Origin: Gimesia chilikensis
Lineage (GTDB): Bacteria > Planctomycetota > Planctomycetia > Planctomycetales > Planctomycetaceae
Reading direction: 5' to 3'
Assembly: GCF_008329715.1 (NCBI RefSeq)
Contig: NZ_VTSR01000032.1
Span: 310,001-374,000 of the forward strand
Length of the DNA stretch: 64,000 bases
Shown here in pieces: positions 1 through 12,185 of this stretch. The notes under the pieces are model-generated. The model was not told where the DNA came from. It was given only the letters and a program-made list of their open reading frames with translations, and did no database searches. The position numbers and the translations under genes are program-made. The first letter of the stretch is position 1. Each line of letters starts with the position of its first letter.

Positions 1-510
1 CTGTTCTCGGCGATGGACGACACCGGCAAGTCGCTCGATCAGGAGACCTGCCAGAAGCTATTCCACTGCACGGCAACAACCGAACCCGTGGACGGCCTCC
101 CCGAAGATGCGGAGACTCGGCTCACTGTCGAATCGAAGCTGCACGCCGACGCTGTGGCTGCCTGCTCATTGGAGGACAACAACACGTTGTTCCATGAGGA
201 GCGAGAGCGTCTGGAGAAGTGGGCCGAGGACATGGTGGTCGCCGCCGAGAAAGACTTGGCCGACACCAAGGCGCAGATCAAGGCCGTGCGGCGGCAGTCA
301 CGCTTGGCGACCACGCTCGATGAGCAGAACGAACTCCAGCAGAAGCTTCGTGACTTGGAGAAGAAGCAGCGAAGACAACGCCAGCAAATCTTCGAGATCG
401 AAGATGAGATCGCCGACAAGCGTGACGATCTGATCGCTGGCCTTCAGAAGCGAATGACACAGAAGACGCACAGCATCCATCTCTTCACCATTCAATGGGA
501 GGTCGTGTAG
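1..510 (+). CDS. SNF2/DEAD-box helicase, C-terminal fragment (5' end outside window)
   Basis: The frame is open from the first base, so this is the 3' end of a longer gene cut by the window edge. The visible ~170 residues are mostly a charged coiled coil (residues ~60-150 of the visible part, rich in E, K, R and Q) ending in LFTIQWEVV. That long helical hairpin and ending resemble the C-terminal region of SNF2-family helicases found in phage-defence loci; the helicase motifs themselves would lie to the left and are not seen. It opens a plus-strand operon and its stop at 508-510 overlaps the next start. The likely role is ATP-driven DNA translocation in a multi-gene restriction-like system. 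Family assignment is from the tail only. Confidence 0.7.
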   Translation: MFSAMDDTGKSLDQETCQKLFHCTATTEPVDGLPEDAETRLTVESKLHADAVAACSLEDNNTLFHEERERLEKWAEDMVVAAEKDLADTKAQIKAVRRQSRLATTLDEQNELQQKLRDLEKKQRRQRQQIFEIEDEIADKRDDLIAGLQKRMTQKTHSIHLFTIQWEVV

Positions 511-1073
511 TGCCGAGCCTTCGCAAGAACATTGAAGCTGAATCCCTCCGGGCTTTCGAGGCGATCCTCGCTGATCTGAACCTACCAGTCGATGGGCGAG
601 GTTATGGTGCTGCCAATCGTTTCGATGCCGGATTCAACTTGGTTGGCCAACAGCGATACCAGTTCGGTGATCTTCGAGTGATGCAGGAAGACCGAATCGT
701 CGTTGTTGAGGTCGAGAGCGCAGGTGGACTAACCAACCTCGTGAAGTATTGGCCGCTTGCCGAAAGCACAACGCTCCCCATTTTTCTGATCCACGCATTC
801 GGCCAAAGTTCAGTAAACGACTACTTATCGCACCTGCTGTTGTGGGACTTCACATGGGAGAAAATGCGAGGTCAGATTTGGGCCGATGCGAAACCATCCC
901 TGTTTGCAAGACGGTACAACTACTCGCATACCGATCCGGAAGGTCTAGTTGAAGCTGCTCGTGACTTCCGACGCTGCTTAACAGAGCCGCTTTCAGCCAT
1001 CCAGTCCGACATTTTCAATTACACACAAGACGCTCAAAGGGCTAACTCCCTGATGAATGACGGAGAGAAATAA
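510..1073 (+). CDS. Small protein of defence operon, possible PD-(D/E)xK-like nuclease
   Basis: The start is taken as GTG at 510, which overlaps the preceding TAG and has GGGAGG seven bases upstream; an in-frame ATG at 495 is the alternative. About 187 residues. No family is recognised with confidence. A segment reading FGDLRV, then ~10 residues, then RIVVVEVESAGG looks like the core strands of a restriction-endonuclease fold (acidic residue, then E-x-E/S), but the usual lysine is not obvious, so catalysis is uncertain. It sits between a helicase and a type III Mod-like methyltransferase, where a small accessory nuclease or specificity subunit would be plausible. The next gene starts two bases after its stop. 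Confidence 0.55.
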   Translation: MPSLRKNIEAESLRAFEAILADLNLPVDGRGYGAANRFDAGFNLVGQQRYQFGDLRVMQEDRIVVVEVESAGGLTNLVKYWPLAESTTLPIFLIHAFGQSSVNDYLSHLLLWDFTWEKMRGQIWADAKPSLFARRYNYSHTDPEGLVEAARDFRRCLTEPLSAIQSDIFNYTQDAQRANSLMNDGEK

Positions 1074-1075
1074 AC

Positions 1076-4063
<2,988 letters not shown>

Positions 4064-6688
4064 ATGAGTGATTCAAAAGGCGTGTTTGACCAAGGTACAA
4101 CATGGGTGCGTGCGAACTTTCACATGCACACGAAAGCGGACAAGGAATTCAAGTACAACGGCGACGAGTCGCAGTTTGTGTCCAACTATGTTGATGCCAT
4201 GAAGACGGCGGGAATTCGTGTCGGCGTCATTACCAATCACAACAAATTCGACCGTGACGAATATAAGGCGTTGGCGAAAGCAGCTAAGAAGCAGGAAATC
4301 CTGTTGCTCCCCGGCGTCGAATTGTCGGTCAAGGATGGTGCGAACGGAATTCACACGCTTATTGTGTTTTCACCAGACTGGATCACGAATCAAGAGAACA
4401 AGAATTACATTCAAAACTTTCTCGATGTAACGTTTGCAGGTATCGCCAACTTCGAGAACGAGAATGGTCGCTCCAACCATGACCTAAATGACACAATCCG
4501 AGAACTGGACAAGTTCCAGAGGGATTACTTCATTGTTTTTGCACACGTCGAAGCCGGTAGTGGCCTCTGGAAAGAGTTGGCAGGAGGCCGTCTGGGAGAG
4601 CTTGGGAAACACCCACCGTTCCGTAAACGATGCCTCGGGTTTCAGAAAGTTCGTACTCGGGATGACCGCACCAAAGTTCAGGGACATCTTGGCGACTTCT
4701 ATCCTGCCGAAGTTGAAGGGTGTGACTGCAAGAGCATCGAAGAAATCGGCAAAGGTAAACAGTGCTACCTGAAACTCGGCGCATTCACATTTGATGCGGT
4801 CAAATTCGCACTGCTCGACTACGAACATCGTGTTTCAACAGAGCCGCCCGTCTCAAAGCACTCTCGAATTGATTGGGTTGAATTTCATGGCAGCCGATTG
4901 GATGGGATTCACATTGATCTTTCGCCTGAATTGAACACGCTCATCGGAATACGAGGCAGTGGCAAGTCATCGATCATTGAGTGTGTTCGATACGCTCTGG
5001 GGATTGAGTTGCCTGAGAACGCTGACAAGGACGGGTACAAGGAAGGTGCAATTCGGCACGCACTCGGAAGCGGTGGCAAGATCACTCTGGGAGTCACCGA
5101 CCGTCATGGAAAGAAGTACGAAATTCGACGAATACTGGGACAGAAGCCCGATGTGTATATCGAAGGTGACGTGCAGCCGGGCATCAGCATCCAAGAGACA
5201 ATTCTCCACAAGCCGATCTACTTCGGCCAAAAGGATTTGTCCAGCAAAGACCCCGGCTTTGAAAAGGACTTGGTTGAAAAGCTGGTAGGCCCAGCACTTG
5301 AAGGTGTTCGGCGATCAATCGTTGAACGCCAATCGCAAGTCCGAGAAACCGTGGGAAAGCTGAAGAAGCTTTCCAATGCGGCGGATCGTGAGCAAGAAGT
5401 CCTTGCCAAAAAGCAAGACGCCCAACATCGCCTCAAAGTGTTCAAGGATCACGGGGTCGAAGAGAAGCTGAAAAAGCAGGTTGCTTACAATTCTGATTCA
5501 CATTTCGTTGGGAAGGTCACGACTCTCGTTGAGCGTTACCTGCAATCTCTGAACGAGATGGTCGAAGAGTATGAACCTGAGTTTGCAGAACATTCCAGCT
5601 ACGAATCCGAACATAACGCTGAGTTTTTCGCCAACTTTCTGAAAACTTTTGGCCAGATTCAAGAGGGATTTGAAACGGTCAAGTCACACGTCGAAGCTGC
5701 CACGGCAACTTCGGGTGAACTAGATCGATTGGCAGCAGAGTTTGAGAAGTCGAAGGATGAGTTGAAGGAAGAGTTCGCCGAAGAATCTCGAAAGCTCTTG
5801 GAGGAGTTGAAAGACAAGGGGGCAACATCCGTCGAGCCTGACGACATTCTTAAATTGAAGAAGATCATCGACGAGACCGAAGACGAACTGAAGCAAGTTA
5901 AGAAAGAGAAAGATGACAAGTCAGCAATCGAGAAGCTCTTGTTGCAGCATCTCGTCACCCTAACTGACGAATATCACAAGGAATTCAAGCTCATCGAGCA
6001 AAGGCTTCAAGCGATCAACAAGGAGGAGACCGCCCTGCAAATCGAAATCGGCTACCGGGGCGATAAGGCAGGATTTCTGAACTATTTGGTTGACACGTTC
6101 AAGGGCAGCAAAATACGAAAAGATAAGCTGCAACTCATCGCTGACAAGTTTGTCGATGGGGCGGCAGTGTATCGGGACATGGAAGCTGCACGGACAACTC
6201 TCGGGAATTCAGCGGCTACCTTTGAACAGTGGTTCGACGAGAATCTTGAATCACTTCTAACTTGGCAAGTGCCAAATAGCTACACGATCAAGTATCACGG
6301 CAAAAAGCTAAAGAGTCATTCGCTGGGCCAGCGGGCTTCAGCGCTAATTCTCTTCGTCCTCAGTCAACGAGATAGCGATGTTGTGATTATCGACCAGCCC
6401 GAAGACGATTTGGACAACCAGACGATTTACGATGATGTCATCAAGCTGATTCGGAGATTGAAGCCAGAGACGCAGTTTGTCTTTGCGACTCACAATCCGA
6501 ACATTCCAGTTCTCGGCGACTCAGAACAAATTATGTCATGTACTTGTGAAGAGGACATTCAAGTCGCACTGGGAAGTATTGATTGCCCGAACCAGCAACA
6601 GGCTATCGTGACAATCATGGAAGGGGGCAGTGAAGCCTTTCAGCGCCGGAGAGACATTTACGAGATGTGGAGCGAACGGAATTCCTGA
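4064..6688 (+). CDS. PHP-domain and SMC-like ATPase fusion (TrlF family)
   Basis: An 874-residue protein. The N-terminal ~250 residues are a PHP phosphoesterase domain with HMHT (H20, H22), TNHN and GVELS metal-ligand motifs. An ABC/SMC-type ATPase follows: Walker A GIRGSGKSS (K301), a long coiled coil (~430-690), Walker B VVIIDQPEDD (D777, E780) and a following THNPNIPVLGD switch. The architecture matches the TrlF-type PHP-ATPases; PHP plus P-loop ATPase proteins of this general type are known as antiphage genes (the 'ppl' type). It probably senses or loads on DNA and cleaves nucleic acid or nucleotides with the PHP domain. The start directly follows the methyltransferase stop and has GGAGG at 4052-4056, so translation is probably coupled. 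Confidence 0.88.
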   Translation: MSDSKGVFDQGTTWVRANFHMHTKADKEFKYNGDESQFVSNYVDAMKTAGIRVGVITNHNKFDRDEYKALAKAAKKQEILLLPGVELSVKDGANGIHTLIVFSPDWITNQENKNYIQNFLDVTFAGIANFENENGRSNHDLNDTIRELDKFQRDYFIVFAHVEAGSGLWKELAGGRLGELGKHPPFRKRCLGFQKVRTRDDRTKVQGHLGDFYPAEVEGCDCKSIEEIGKGKQCYLKLGAFTFDAVKFALLDYEHRVSTEPPVSKHSRIDWVEFHGSRLDGIHIDLSPELNTLIGIRGSGKSSIIECVRYALGIELPENADKDGYKEGAIRHALGSGGKITLGVTDRHGKKYEIRRILGQKPDVYIEGDVQPGISIQETILHKPIYFGQKDLSSKDPGFEKDLVEKLVGPALEGVRRSIVERQSQVRETVGKLKKLSNAADREQEVLAKKQDAQHRLKVFKDHGVEEKLKKQVAYNSDSHFVGKVTTLVERYLQSLNEMVEEYEPEFAEHSSYESEHNAEFFANFLKTFGQIQEGFETVKSHVEAATATSGELDRLAAEFEKSKDELKEEFAEESRKLLEELKDKGATSVEPDDILKLKKIIDETEDELKQVKKEKDDKSAIEKLLLQHLVTLTDEYHKEFKLIEQRLQAINKEETALQIEIGYRGDKAGFLNYLVDTFKGSKIRKDKLQLIADKFVDGAAVYRDMEAARTTLGNSAATFEQWFDENLESLLTWQVPNSYTIKYHGKKLKSHSLGQRASALILFVLSQRDSDVVIIDQPEDDLDNQTIYDDVIKLIRRLKPETQFVFATHNPNIPVLGDSEQIMSCTCEEDIQVALGSIDCPNQQQAIVTIMEGGSEAFQRRRDIYEMWSERNS

Positions 6689-9600
6689 TGGCAAAGAAAC
6701 GAGCCAAGAAAAACGAAACACCAGCGCTTCGGTTCGACGAAAAACTCGTTCTGAATCAGTGGATGCTGTCTCTGTTTGATGTCGGCGACTTCGACACACT
6801 TGCCGAGCGATTGAAGCCTCTCCATCTTGAGGGACTGGACGAGAACAACGTCCACACATTCCACAAAGAGTTGAAGCTGCTCTGGGACTACGAAGAGTTT
6901 CCCGGCGACACGCTGCTCGGCTACGACCAGAACATCGTTAAGCACACGCTGACGCTCAGCGAGAATCGAGCCGAGCCGCTGAAGTGGAAGTATTTCCAAT
7001 ATCTGTCGCTGCTATTCACCGAAGTCTATCTCGATCGTTTCTTCCGTGACCCGGATAAATTGCTGGCCGACCTGAACCAGCATGTCGCCAAGTTCAATGA
7101 GGGAAAAACCACAAAGGAACAGCTACCGGCCTACGAGCCAAATGACCTGCGGAAGCTGGCCTTCTGGAATGCCACCGGGAGCGGCAAGACGCTGCTGATG
7201 CACGTCAACATCCTCCAGTACCAGCACTACCTGAAGTTGCACGACAAAGAGAAGGGACTCAACAGAATCATCCTGCTGACGCCCAACGAGGGCTTGTCAA
7301 AGCAACACCTCGAAGAGTTCCACGCCTCGGGTATGGACGCTGACCTGTTCTCGAAAGAGTCTCGGTCGTTGTTCTCGGGCCGGTCAGTCGAGATCATCGA
7401 AGTCACCAAACTCAAAGAGGAGATGGGGCAGAAGACGGTCGCCATCGACGCCTTTGAGGGCAACAACCTTGTACTGGTTGATGAAGGACATCGAGGTGCA
7501 TCTGGTGAAACGTGGATCGATGCTCGTGATCGACTTTGCGAAGGTGGATTTTCGTTTGAGTATTCCGCCACGTTCGGGCAGGCGATGAAGGGCAAGAAGA
7601 AACTTGAGTCACGCTACGCCAAGAACATCCTGTTTGACTACTCGTACAAGTATTTCTACCGGGACGGCTTCGGGAAGGATTACCGCATCCTGAACCTCGC
7701 CGACGACTCCGACGAGGAACGCCGCAACCTGTACCTGACGGCCTGCCTCGTTGCCTTCTACCAGCAGCAAAAGCTCTACGCAGACAACCCGAACACGTTC
7801 CGCCCCTTCCTGCTGGAGAAGCCCCTGTGGGTTTTCGTCGGCGGTAGCGTGAATGCCGTGCGATCAGAGAACAAGCGCAAGGTGTCTGATGTGGTGGATA
7901 TCCTGCTGACGCTGGCCGAGTTCGTGAAGGAAAAGCGAGATTCGATCACCCTGCTGGAGCGGCTGCTCAGCGGCAGGCCCGGCCTACTCGACCAGCGTGG
8001 CAACGAAATCTTCGCCACCGCCTTTCCACACCTGATCTCGTCTGGGATGTCCGGCGAGGAGATTTACAACGACATCCTGAAGGTGTTGTTCAACTCGTCC
8101 AGCCAAGCTGCCCTGCATGTCGAGAACCTGAAAGGCACGGATGGCGAGATCGCTCTACGCCTCGGTGAGAACGAACCCTTTGGTCTCATCAACGTCGGTG
8201 ACGCCACCAGCTTATGCAAACTCTGCGACGAGCATGACCTGTTGAACGTGGACGAGAAGGAGTTCTCAGGTTCGCTCTTCCGAGGTCTCAACGAAGACGA
8301 CTCGACGGTCAATGTTTTGATCGGATCGAAGAAGTTCACCGAAGGGTGGAACAGTTGGCGAGTCAGCACGATGGGACTCATGAACATCGGTCGCACAGAA
8401 GGCTCAGAGATCATCCAGTTGTTCGGTCGTGGTGTACGTCTGAAGGGCCACGGCATGACCTTGAAACGCAGTAGCCAACTTGAAGGTGTCAGTCGGCCTG
8501 ACCGTATTCACCTGCTGGAAACGCTGAACATCTTCGGTATCCGGGCCGACTACATGCGGCAGTTCAAGGAGTACCTCGAAGAAGAAGGTCTTCCCGGCAA
8601 TGAAGAGCGGATCGAGTTCATCTTGCCGGTCGTCAAGAACCTGAATGGGAAGAAGCTCACCAGCGTCCGGATCGAGGAAGGCAAAGATTTCAAGCTGCAC
8701 GGCCCGAAGCCCACACTCGCTGAGCCACCAGATCGTCTACTGCGTCATCCGATTTCACTGAACTGGTATCCCAAGATTCAGGCTCAGCAGAGCAAGGGCG
8801 TGGCCAAGACCGAAGACTCGGCGGTGAAGCACGAAGGCAAGCTGGAGGAACGTCACCTTGCCTTCATGGACATCGACGCCATCTGGTTTGAGCTTCAGCA
8901 CTTCAAGAACGAGCGGTCGTGGTACAACCTGAACCTGCACCGGGACAGTATCGTTCCACTTCTGCTTGACTCCCGGTGGTACAAGCTCTTCATTCCGCCC
9001 GAGGAATTGGAGTTCACGCAGTTTGACCGGGTACGACGCTGGCAGGAGATCGCCGTCGCCCTGCTCAAGAAATACGCCGACCGCTACTACAAAAACAAGA
9101 AACAGGAGTGGGAGTCGGACTTCTACGAATACCACACTCTGACCGAGGACGATCCTAACCTTCAGGTTGAATACCGGCTGCTGATTGACGAGTCACAGGA
9201 TCAGATCGTCGATCAACTCAAGGGTATTCAGAGCGATCTCGATGCAGGGGTGCTAAAGGACTGGCCGTTCGGATCGTGCATGGCGTATTCGTTTGGCCAG
9301 CATCTCTACCAGCCACTCCTTCACGTCAAGAGCGATTTCGTGGATGTCAGCCCAGTCTCACTCAACGAAGGTGAGAAGGAGTTCGTCACCGATCTTCGCA
9401 GATTCTATGACGACAACAACTCGTTCTTCGATGACCGGGAACTCTACCTGCTCCGCAACATGAGCCGTGGCCGAGGCATCGGCTTCTTCGAGGCTGGAAA
9501 CTTCTACCCCGACTTCCTTCTCTGGCTGCTGGTAGACGGTAAGCAGTACGTCACGTTCGTTGATCCCAAGGGCATCCGAAACCTCGAAGGCCCAGACGAT

Positions 9601-9846
9601 CCCAAGATTCGCTTCTACCGGACAATCAAGGAACTGGAGGATCGCCTCGGCGATCCCAACTTGATCCTGAACTCGTTCATCATCTCAAACACGCCCTTCC
9701 AGCAAGTCCGGTGGTGGACGGAAGACCTGACGAAAGAGCAGTTCACAAAGTCACATGTCCTGTTCCAGAAGGAAGACAAGAAAACGTACATCGAGCGCCT
9801 CCTAACAACGGCGGCGAGCGACCAGCAAGTCACCGTGGAGGCGTAG
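6688..9846 (+). CDS. Type III restriction Res-like DEAD/DEAH helicase-nuclease
   Basis: The start is taken as ATG 6688, overlapping the upstream TGA as TGATG; an in-frame GTG at 6667 would add seven residues. About 1052 residues. The superfamily 2 helicase shows Walker A ATGSGKT (K167), a DEGH box (D265), SATF, and a motif V/VI region (SKKFTEGW...QLFGRGVRLKG). Near the C terminus PDFLLW (D942) and VDPKG (D959, K961) form a PD-(D/E)xK-like nuclease signature, as in Res subunits. It would pair with the Mod-like protein as the translocating and cleaving component. Unlike classical systems, the PHP-ATPase gene separates the two. The full set of helicase motifs argues that it is functional. Confidence 0.87.
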   Translation: MAKKRAKKNETPALRFDEKLVLNQWMLSLFDVGDFDTLAERLKPLHLEGLDENNVHTFHKELKLLWDYEEFPGDTLLGYDQNIVKHTLTLSENRAEPLKWKYFQYLSLLFTEVYLDRFFRDPDKLLADLNQHVAKFNEGKTTKEQLPAYEPNDLRKLAFWNATGSGKTLLMHVNILQYQHYLKLHDKEKGLNRIILLTPNEGLSKQHLEEFHASGMDADLFSKESRSLFSGRSVEIIEVTKLKEEMGQKTVAIDAFEGNNLVLVDEGHRGASGETWIDARDRLCEGGFSFEYSATFGQAMKGKKKLESRYAKNILFDYSYKYFYRDGFGKDYRILNLADDSDEERRNLYLTACLVAFYQQQKLYADNPNTFRPFLLEKPLWVFVGGSVNAVRSENKRKVSDVVDILLTLAEFVKEKRDSITLLERLLSGRPGLLDQRGNEIFATAFPHLISSGMSGEEIYNDILKVLFNSSSQAALHVENLKGTDGEIALRLGENEPFGLINVGDATSLCKLCDEHDLLNVDEKEFSGSLFRGLNEDDSTVNVLIGSKKFTEGWNSWRVSTMGLMNIGRTEGSEIIQLFGRGVRLKGHGMTLKRSSQLEGVSRPDRIHLLETLNIFGIRADYMRQFKEYLEEEGLPGNEERIEFILPVVKNLNGKKLTSVRIEEGKDFKLHGPKPTLAEPPDRLLRHPISLNWYPKIQAQQSKGVAKTEDSAVKHEGKLEERHLAFMDIDAIWFELQHFKNERSWYNLNLHRDSIVPLLLDSRWYKLFIPPEELEFTQFDRVRRWQEIAVALLKKYADRYYKNKKQEWESDFYEYHTLTEDDPNLQVEYRLLIDESQDQIVDQLKGIQSDLDAGVLKDWPFGSCMAYSFGQHLYQPLLHVKSDFVDVSPVSLNEGEKEFVTDLRRFYDDNNSFFDDRELYLLRNMSRGRGIGFFEAGNFYPDFLLWLLVDGKQYVTFVDPKGIRNLEGPDDPKIRFYRTIKELEDRLGDPNLILNSFIISNTPFQQVRWWTEDLTKEQFTKSHVLFQKEDKKTYIERLLTTAASDQQVTVEA

Positions 9847-9850
9847 TTCC

Positions 9851-11041
9851 ATGAAGTTCCTGAGACGCTCAAAGGACACAGAAGCCGAACTCAAGCGACT
9901 GATTCAACACTGCAAATCACTTCGTTGGTCTGTAGCTTGGGCGTCTCACGGATTTCCTCTGTTCGACCACTTGGTCAAACACACGGAAAAAATCCACCAG
10001 TTGACAATCGGCATCCACTTCTATCAAACGCACCCGGATTTCATCGCAGCCTTCATGGGACATGATGATGTTCGATTCGTCATGAACCCCAGCGGTGTGT
10101 TCCATCCCAAGTTGTACTACTTTGATCTCGGTGACGGGAACTGGGAGTGCATTACTGGGAGTCCGAACTTCACACATTCGGCCTTCCATGCAAACACCGA
10201 ACATGCTTGCCTCTTCAGCAACAAAGATGTTGGAGCGGAATCAAATCATCGGGAGATTTTGTTGGCGCTGGACGAGGCGATGGTGAGTGGAAAAACCCTG
10301 AGTGATAAGGAGTTGGCGGCATACCGCTCGATTTGGAAACGGCAACAGAAGCGCCTCGGGCCATTGTCAGGAAGCTACAGTCCTCCCGAAAAGAAAAAAG
10401 GAAAACGTTCGCCTCTGGATGTCCCTCTGTTTGTGGAGGACTGGGACGACTACTTCAACTCGGTAAAGGAGGATCAAGAACATACTACGGCTGGACGGCT
10501 CGTCGTACTTGAAAAAGCCCGCAAGCTATTCAGCGAGCATTTACATTTCGGTGACATGGTAGATGAAAACAGAAAACGCATTGCCGGATTTGGCAGTGAG
10601 CCGGATGTGGACTGGGGATGGTTCGGCAGCATGAGGGGGCACGGCCTATTCATGCAGGCTGTCAACCAAAACTCTTCGGACATCTCTGATGCTTTGGATC
10701 AAATCCCTTTGACGGGATTGGTGTCTCAAGAACACTTCGATGAGTATGTGTCAAGGTTTCAGAAGTCCTTTGATAAGTCTGGTATTGCAACCGCCACCCG
10801 GCTGTTGGCTATGAAGCGACCTGACTACTTCGTTTGCCTCGACAGCAAGAACCGTGACAAGCTCTGTGAAGCCTTTGATATTCCGAAGAGTGTTGACCTC
10901 GACGATTATTGGGAAAAAGTCATTCAACGAATCACCGACTCAAACTGGTGGAACGCTCCCGAGCCGAAAGATGATCTTGAGAAACGGGTCTGGAAGTGCC
11001 GAGCAGCCTTTCTCGACGTGAGATTCTATGACCCGAAGTAA
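9851..11041 (+). CDS. Phospholipase-D-fold putative nuclease
   Basis: A 396-residue protein starting at ATG 9851, with GGAGG at 9837-9841 and four bases after the helicase stop. Residues ~1-190 are PLD-like with one HKD-type motif: FHPKLYYFD (H85, K87) followed by GSPNFTHSAF. Single-HKD proteins such as the restriction enzyme BfiI act as dimers. The second half (200-396) is not recognised; it contains a conserved-looking helical segment with RPDYFVCLDSKN and ends in FLDVRFYDPK. It is the last gene of the operon and probably supplies a metal-independent nuclease or a DNA-end-binding function. DISARM also has a PLD protein, but the DISARM core genes are absent here. Confidence 0.8.
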   Translation: MKFLRRSKDTEAELKRLIQHCKSLRWSVAWASHGFPLFDHLVKHTEKIHQLTIGIHFYQTHPDFIAAFMGHDDVRFVMNPSGVFHPKLYYFDLGDGNWECITGSPNFTHSAFHANTEHACLFSNKDVGAESNHREILLALDEAMVSGKTLSDKELAAYRSIWKRQQKRLGPLSGSYSPPEKKKGKRSPLDVPLFVEDWDDYFNSVKEDQEHTTAGRLVVLEKARKLFSEHLHFGDMVDENRKRIAGFGSEPDVDWGWFGSMRGHGLFMQAVNQNSSDISDALDQIPLTGLVSQEHFDEYVSRFQKSFDKSGIATATRLLAMKRPDYFVCLDSKNRDKLCEAFDIPKSVDLDDYWEKVIQRITDSNWWNAPEPKDDLEKRVWKCRAAFLDVRFYDPK

Positions 11042-11102
11042 ATGGGAATAGCTCCCGTGTCTCTGGGAAGGCCATCGCTTTTGTAAAAGGAAGAAGACTC
11101 CA

Positions 11103-11669
11103 ATGCGATTGACCAAGAGTTTGCCTCGAACAACGGTGGAAACCTTTACGTTTCTCAAGCAGACTGACATAACGGGGTTGATTCGCCTGCTGGCTGAGCA
11201 TCGAGGGCATCACAATGCCCGAGATCGATTTTACCGCCTTCTCTATTCGTGCCTGATTTTCGACCATTACTCTGATGTATACAGGCGACAAAACCCCGTG
11301 AACGGGATCGCAAGCGGTTGGTATCAACTTGCAGACCTTCCCGATGTTGGTCGCATCTACAGAGAATTGTTGCCGATCACTGATGAATCCGTAATCGGGG
11401 ATATTACACTGACTCTGCCAATCACTTCGGCGAGTCCGCTATTCCAGAACTCTGCTCCCAGATCGCCGCCTGCACTCCCCCAAGGCGAATGTACTGTGCG
11501 GCAGTTGACGGTACGGCAGTTCATAGAAGTGTGCTGGGTTGTAAGATGCAATCTCCTGCATGGTTCGTATGACCCAACCGTTCAGGAAGTCAGCACTCTG
11601 ATACGAAACGTGTCTCGGCCATTCTCTGCTCTTGTTTGGCGAATGATCTGCGAAACGCCGATGCGTTGA
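11103..11669 (+). CDS. Unknown protein with HEPN-like R-x4-H motif
   Basis: A 188-residue protein starting at ATG 11103 behind AAGGAAGAAG. It is all helical in appearance apart from a low-complexity proline-rich stretch near residue 125. Near the C terminus FIEVCWVVRCNLLHGS contains R-C-N-L-L-H, which fits the R-x4-6-H motif of HEPN ribonucleases and occurs at a helix end as expected. HEPN proteins often act as RNA-cleaving toxins or defence effectors. It lies 61 bases after the PLD gene on the same strand, so it could be a distal operon member or a separate gene. No antitoxin-like partner is seen beside it. The function is inferred from a short motif only. Confidence 0.55.
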   Translation: MRLTKSLPRTTVETFTFLKQTDITGLIRLLAEHRGHHNARDRFYRLLYSCLIFDHYSDVYRRQNPVNGIASGWYQLADLPDVGRIYRELLPITDESVIGDITLTLPITSASPLFQNSAPRSPPALPQGECTVRQLTVRQFIEVCWVVRCNLLHGSYDPTVQEVSTLIRNVSRPFSALVWRMICETPMR

Positions 11670-11695
11670 GCGGTTAGGCTAACACTCTATGGCAA

Positions 11696-12130
11696 TTACA
11701 CTTGTTTCCCTGTCTGATCGCTGAACATCCACTTCTTGTCCTCAAAGTCGAAGTTCCCCTCGTTTCGAAAGAGCATCACGGCGGTCTTCGCAGAGATGTT
11801 TTTGAGCATCTCCGGCTGGTCATCGATGTAGAAGCTGATCTGCCGCTCGGCGATCACCTCGGCCTTCTGGTCGAATGAGTTGACCAAGACGACATCGGTA
11901 AAGCGAATCCGGTGCTTCTCCAAATCGGCGATTGCGTTCTCACGATTGCTTCGGAACGTGATGACTAGAACATCGCCCGGCCAAACGGTTGTGAGGATGT
12001 GAAAAAAGCCGGGAGCTTCATCCACACATCCGTCGAGGTCGATCCCCAGTGTCGGCTTGGGCTGATGAAGCGCTGCACGGACGACCTCGCTGGCGTGTTG
12101 GATTTGGTCTTTCAGATGTTCATTGCTCAT
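11696..12130 (-). CDS. HAD-like phosphatase family protein
   Basis: The start is taken as ATG at 12130, with AGGAAA upstream; the open frame extends further but has no better start. About 144 residues. The HAD motif I GIDLDGC (D-x-D) is followed by VITFRSNRENA (motif II region) and FYIDDQPEM (motif IV-like DD). Short HAD proteins of this type resemble nucleotidase or polynucleotide phosphatase-like proteins in phages and mobile elements. The substrate is unknown. It converges with the HEPN-like gene and lies downstream of a run of small minus-strand island genes. Confidence 0.65.
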   Translation of the reverse strand: MSNEHLKDQIQHASEVVRAALHQPKPTLGIDLDGCVDEAPGFFHILTTVWPGDVLVITFRSNRENAIADLEKHRIRFTDVVLVNSFDQKAEVIAERQISFYIDDQPEMLKNISAKTAVMLFRNEGNFDFEDKKWMFSDQTGKQV

Positions 12131-12185
12131 GGCAGTTTTCCTCGCTGACGTGAATGTTGCGTCTTCGACACTCGGGGGTGCCTCA

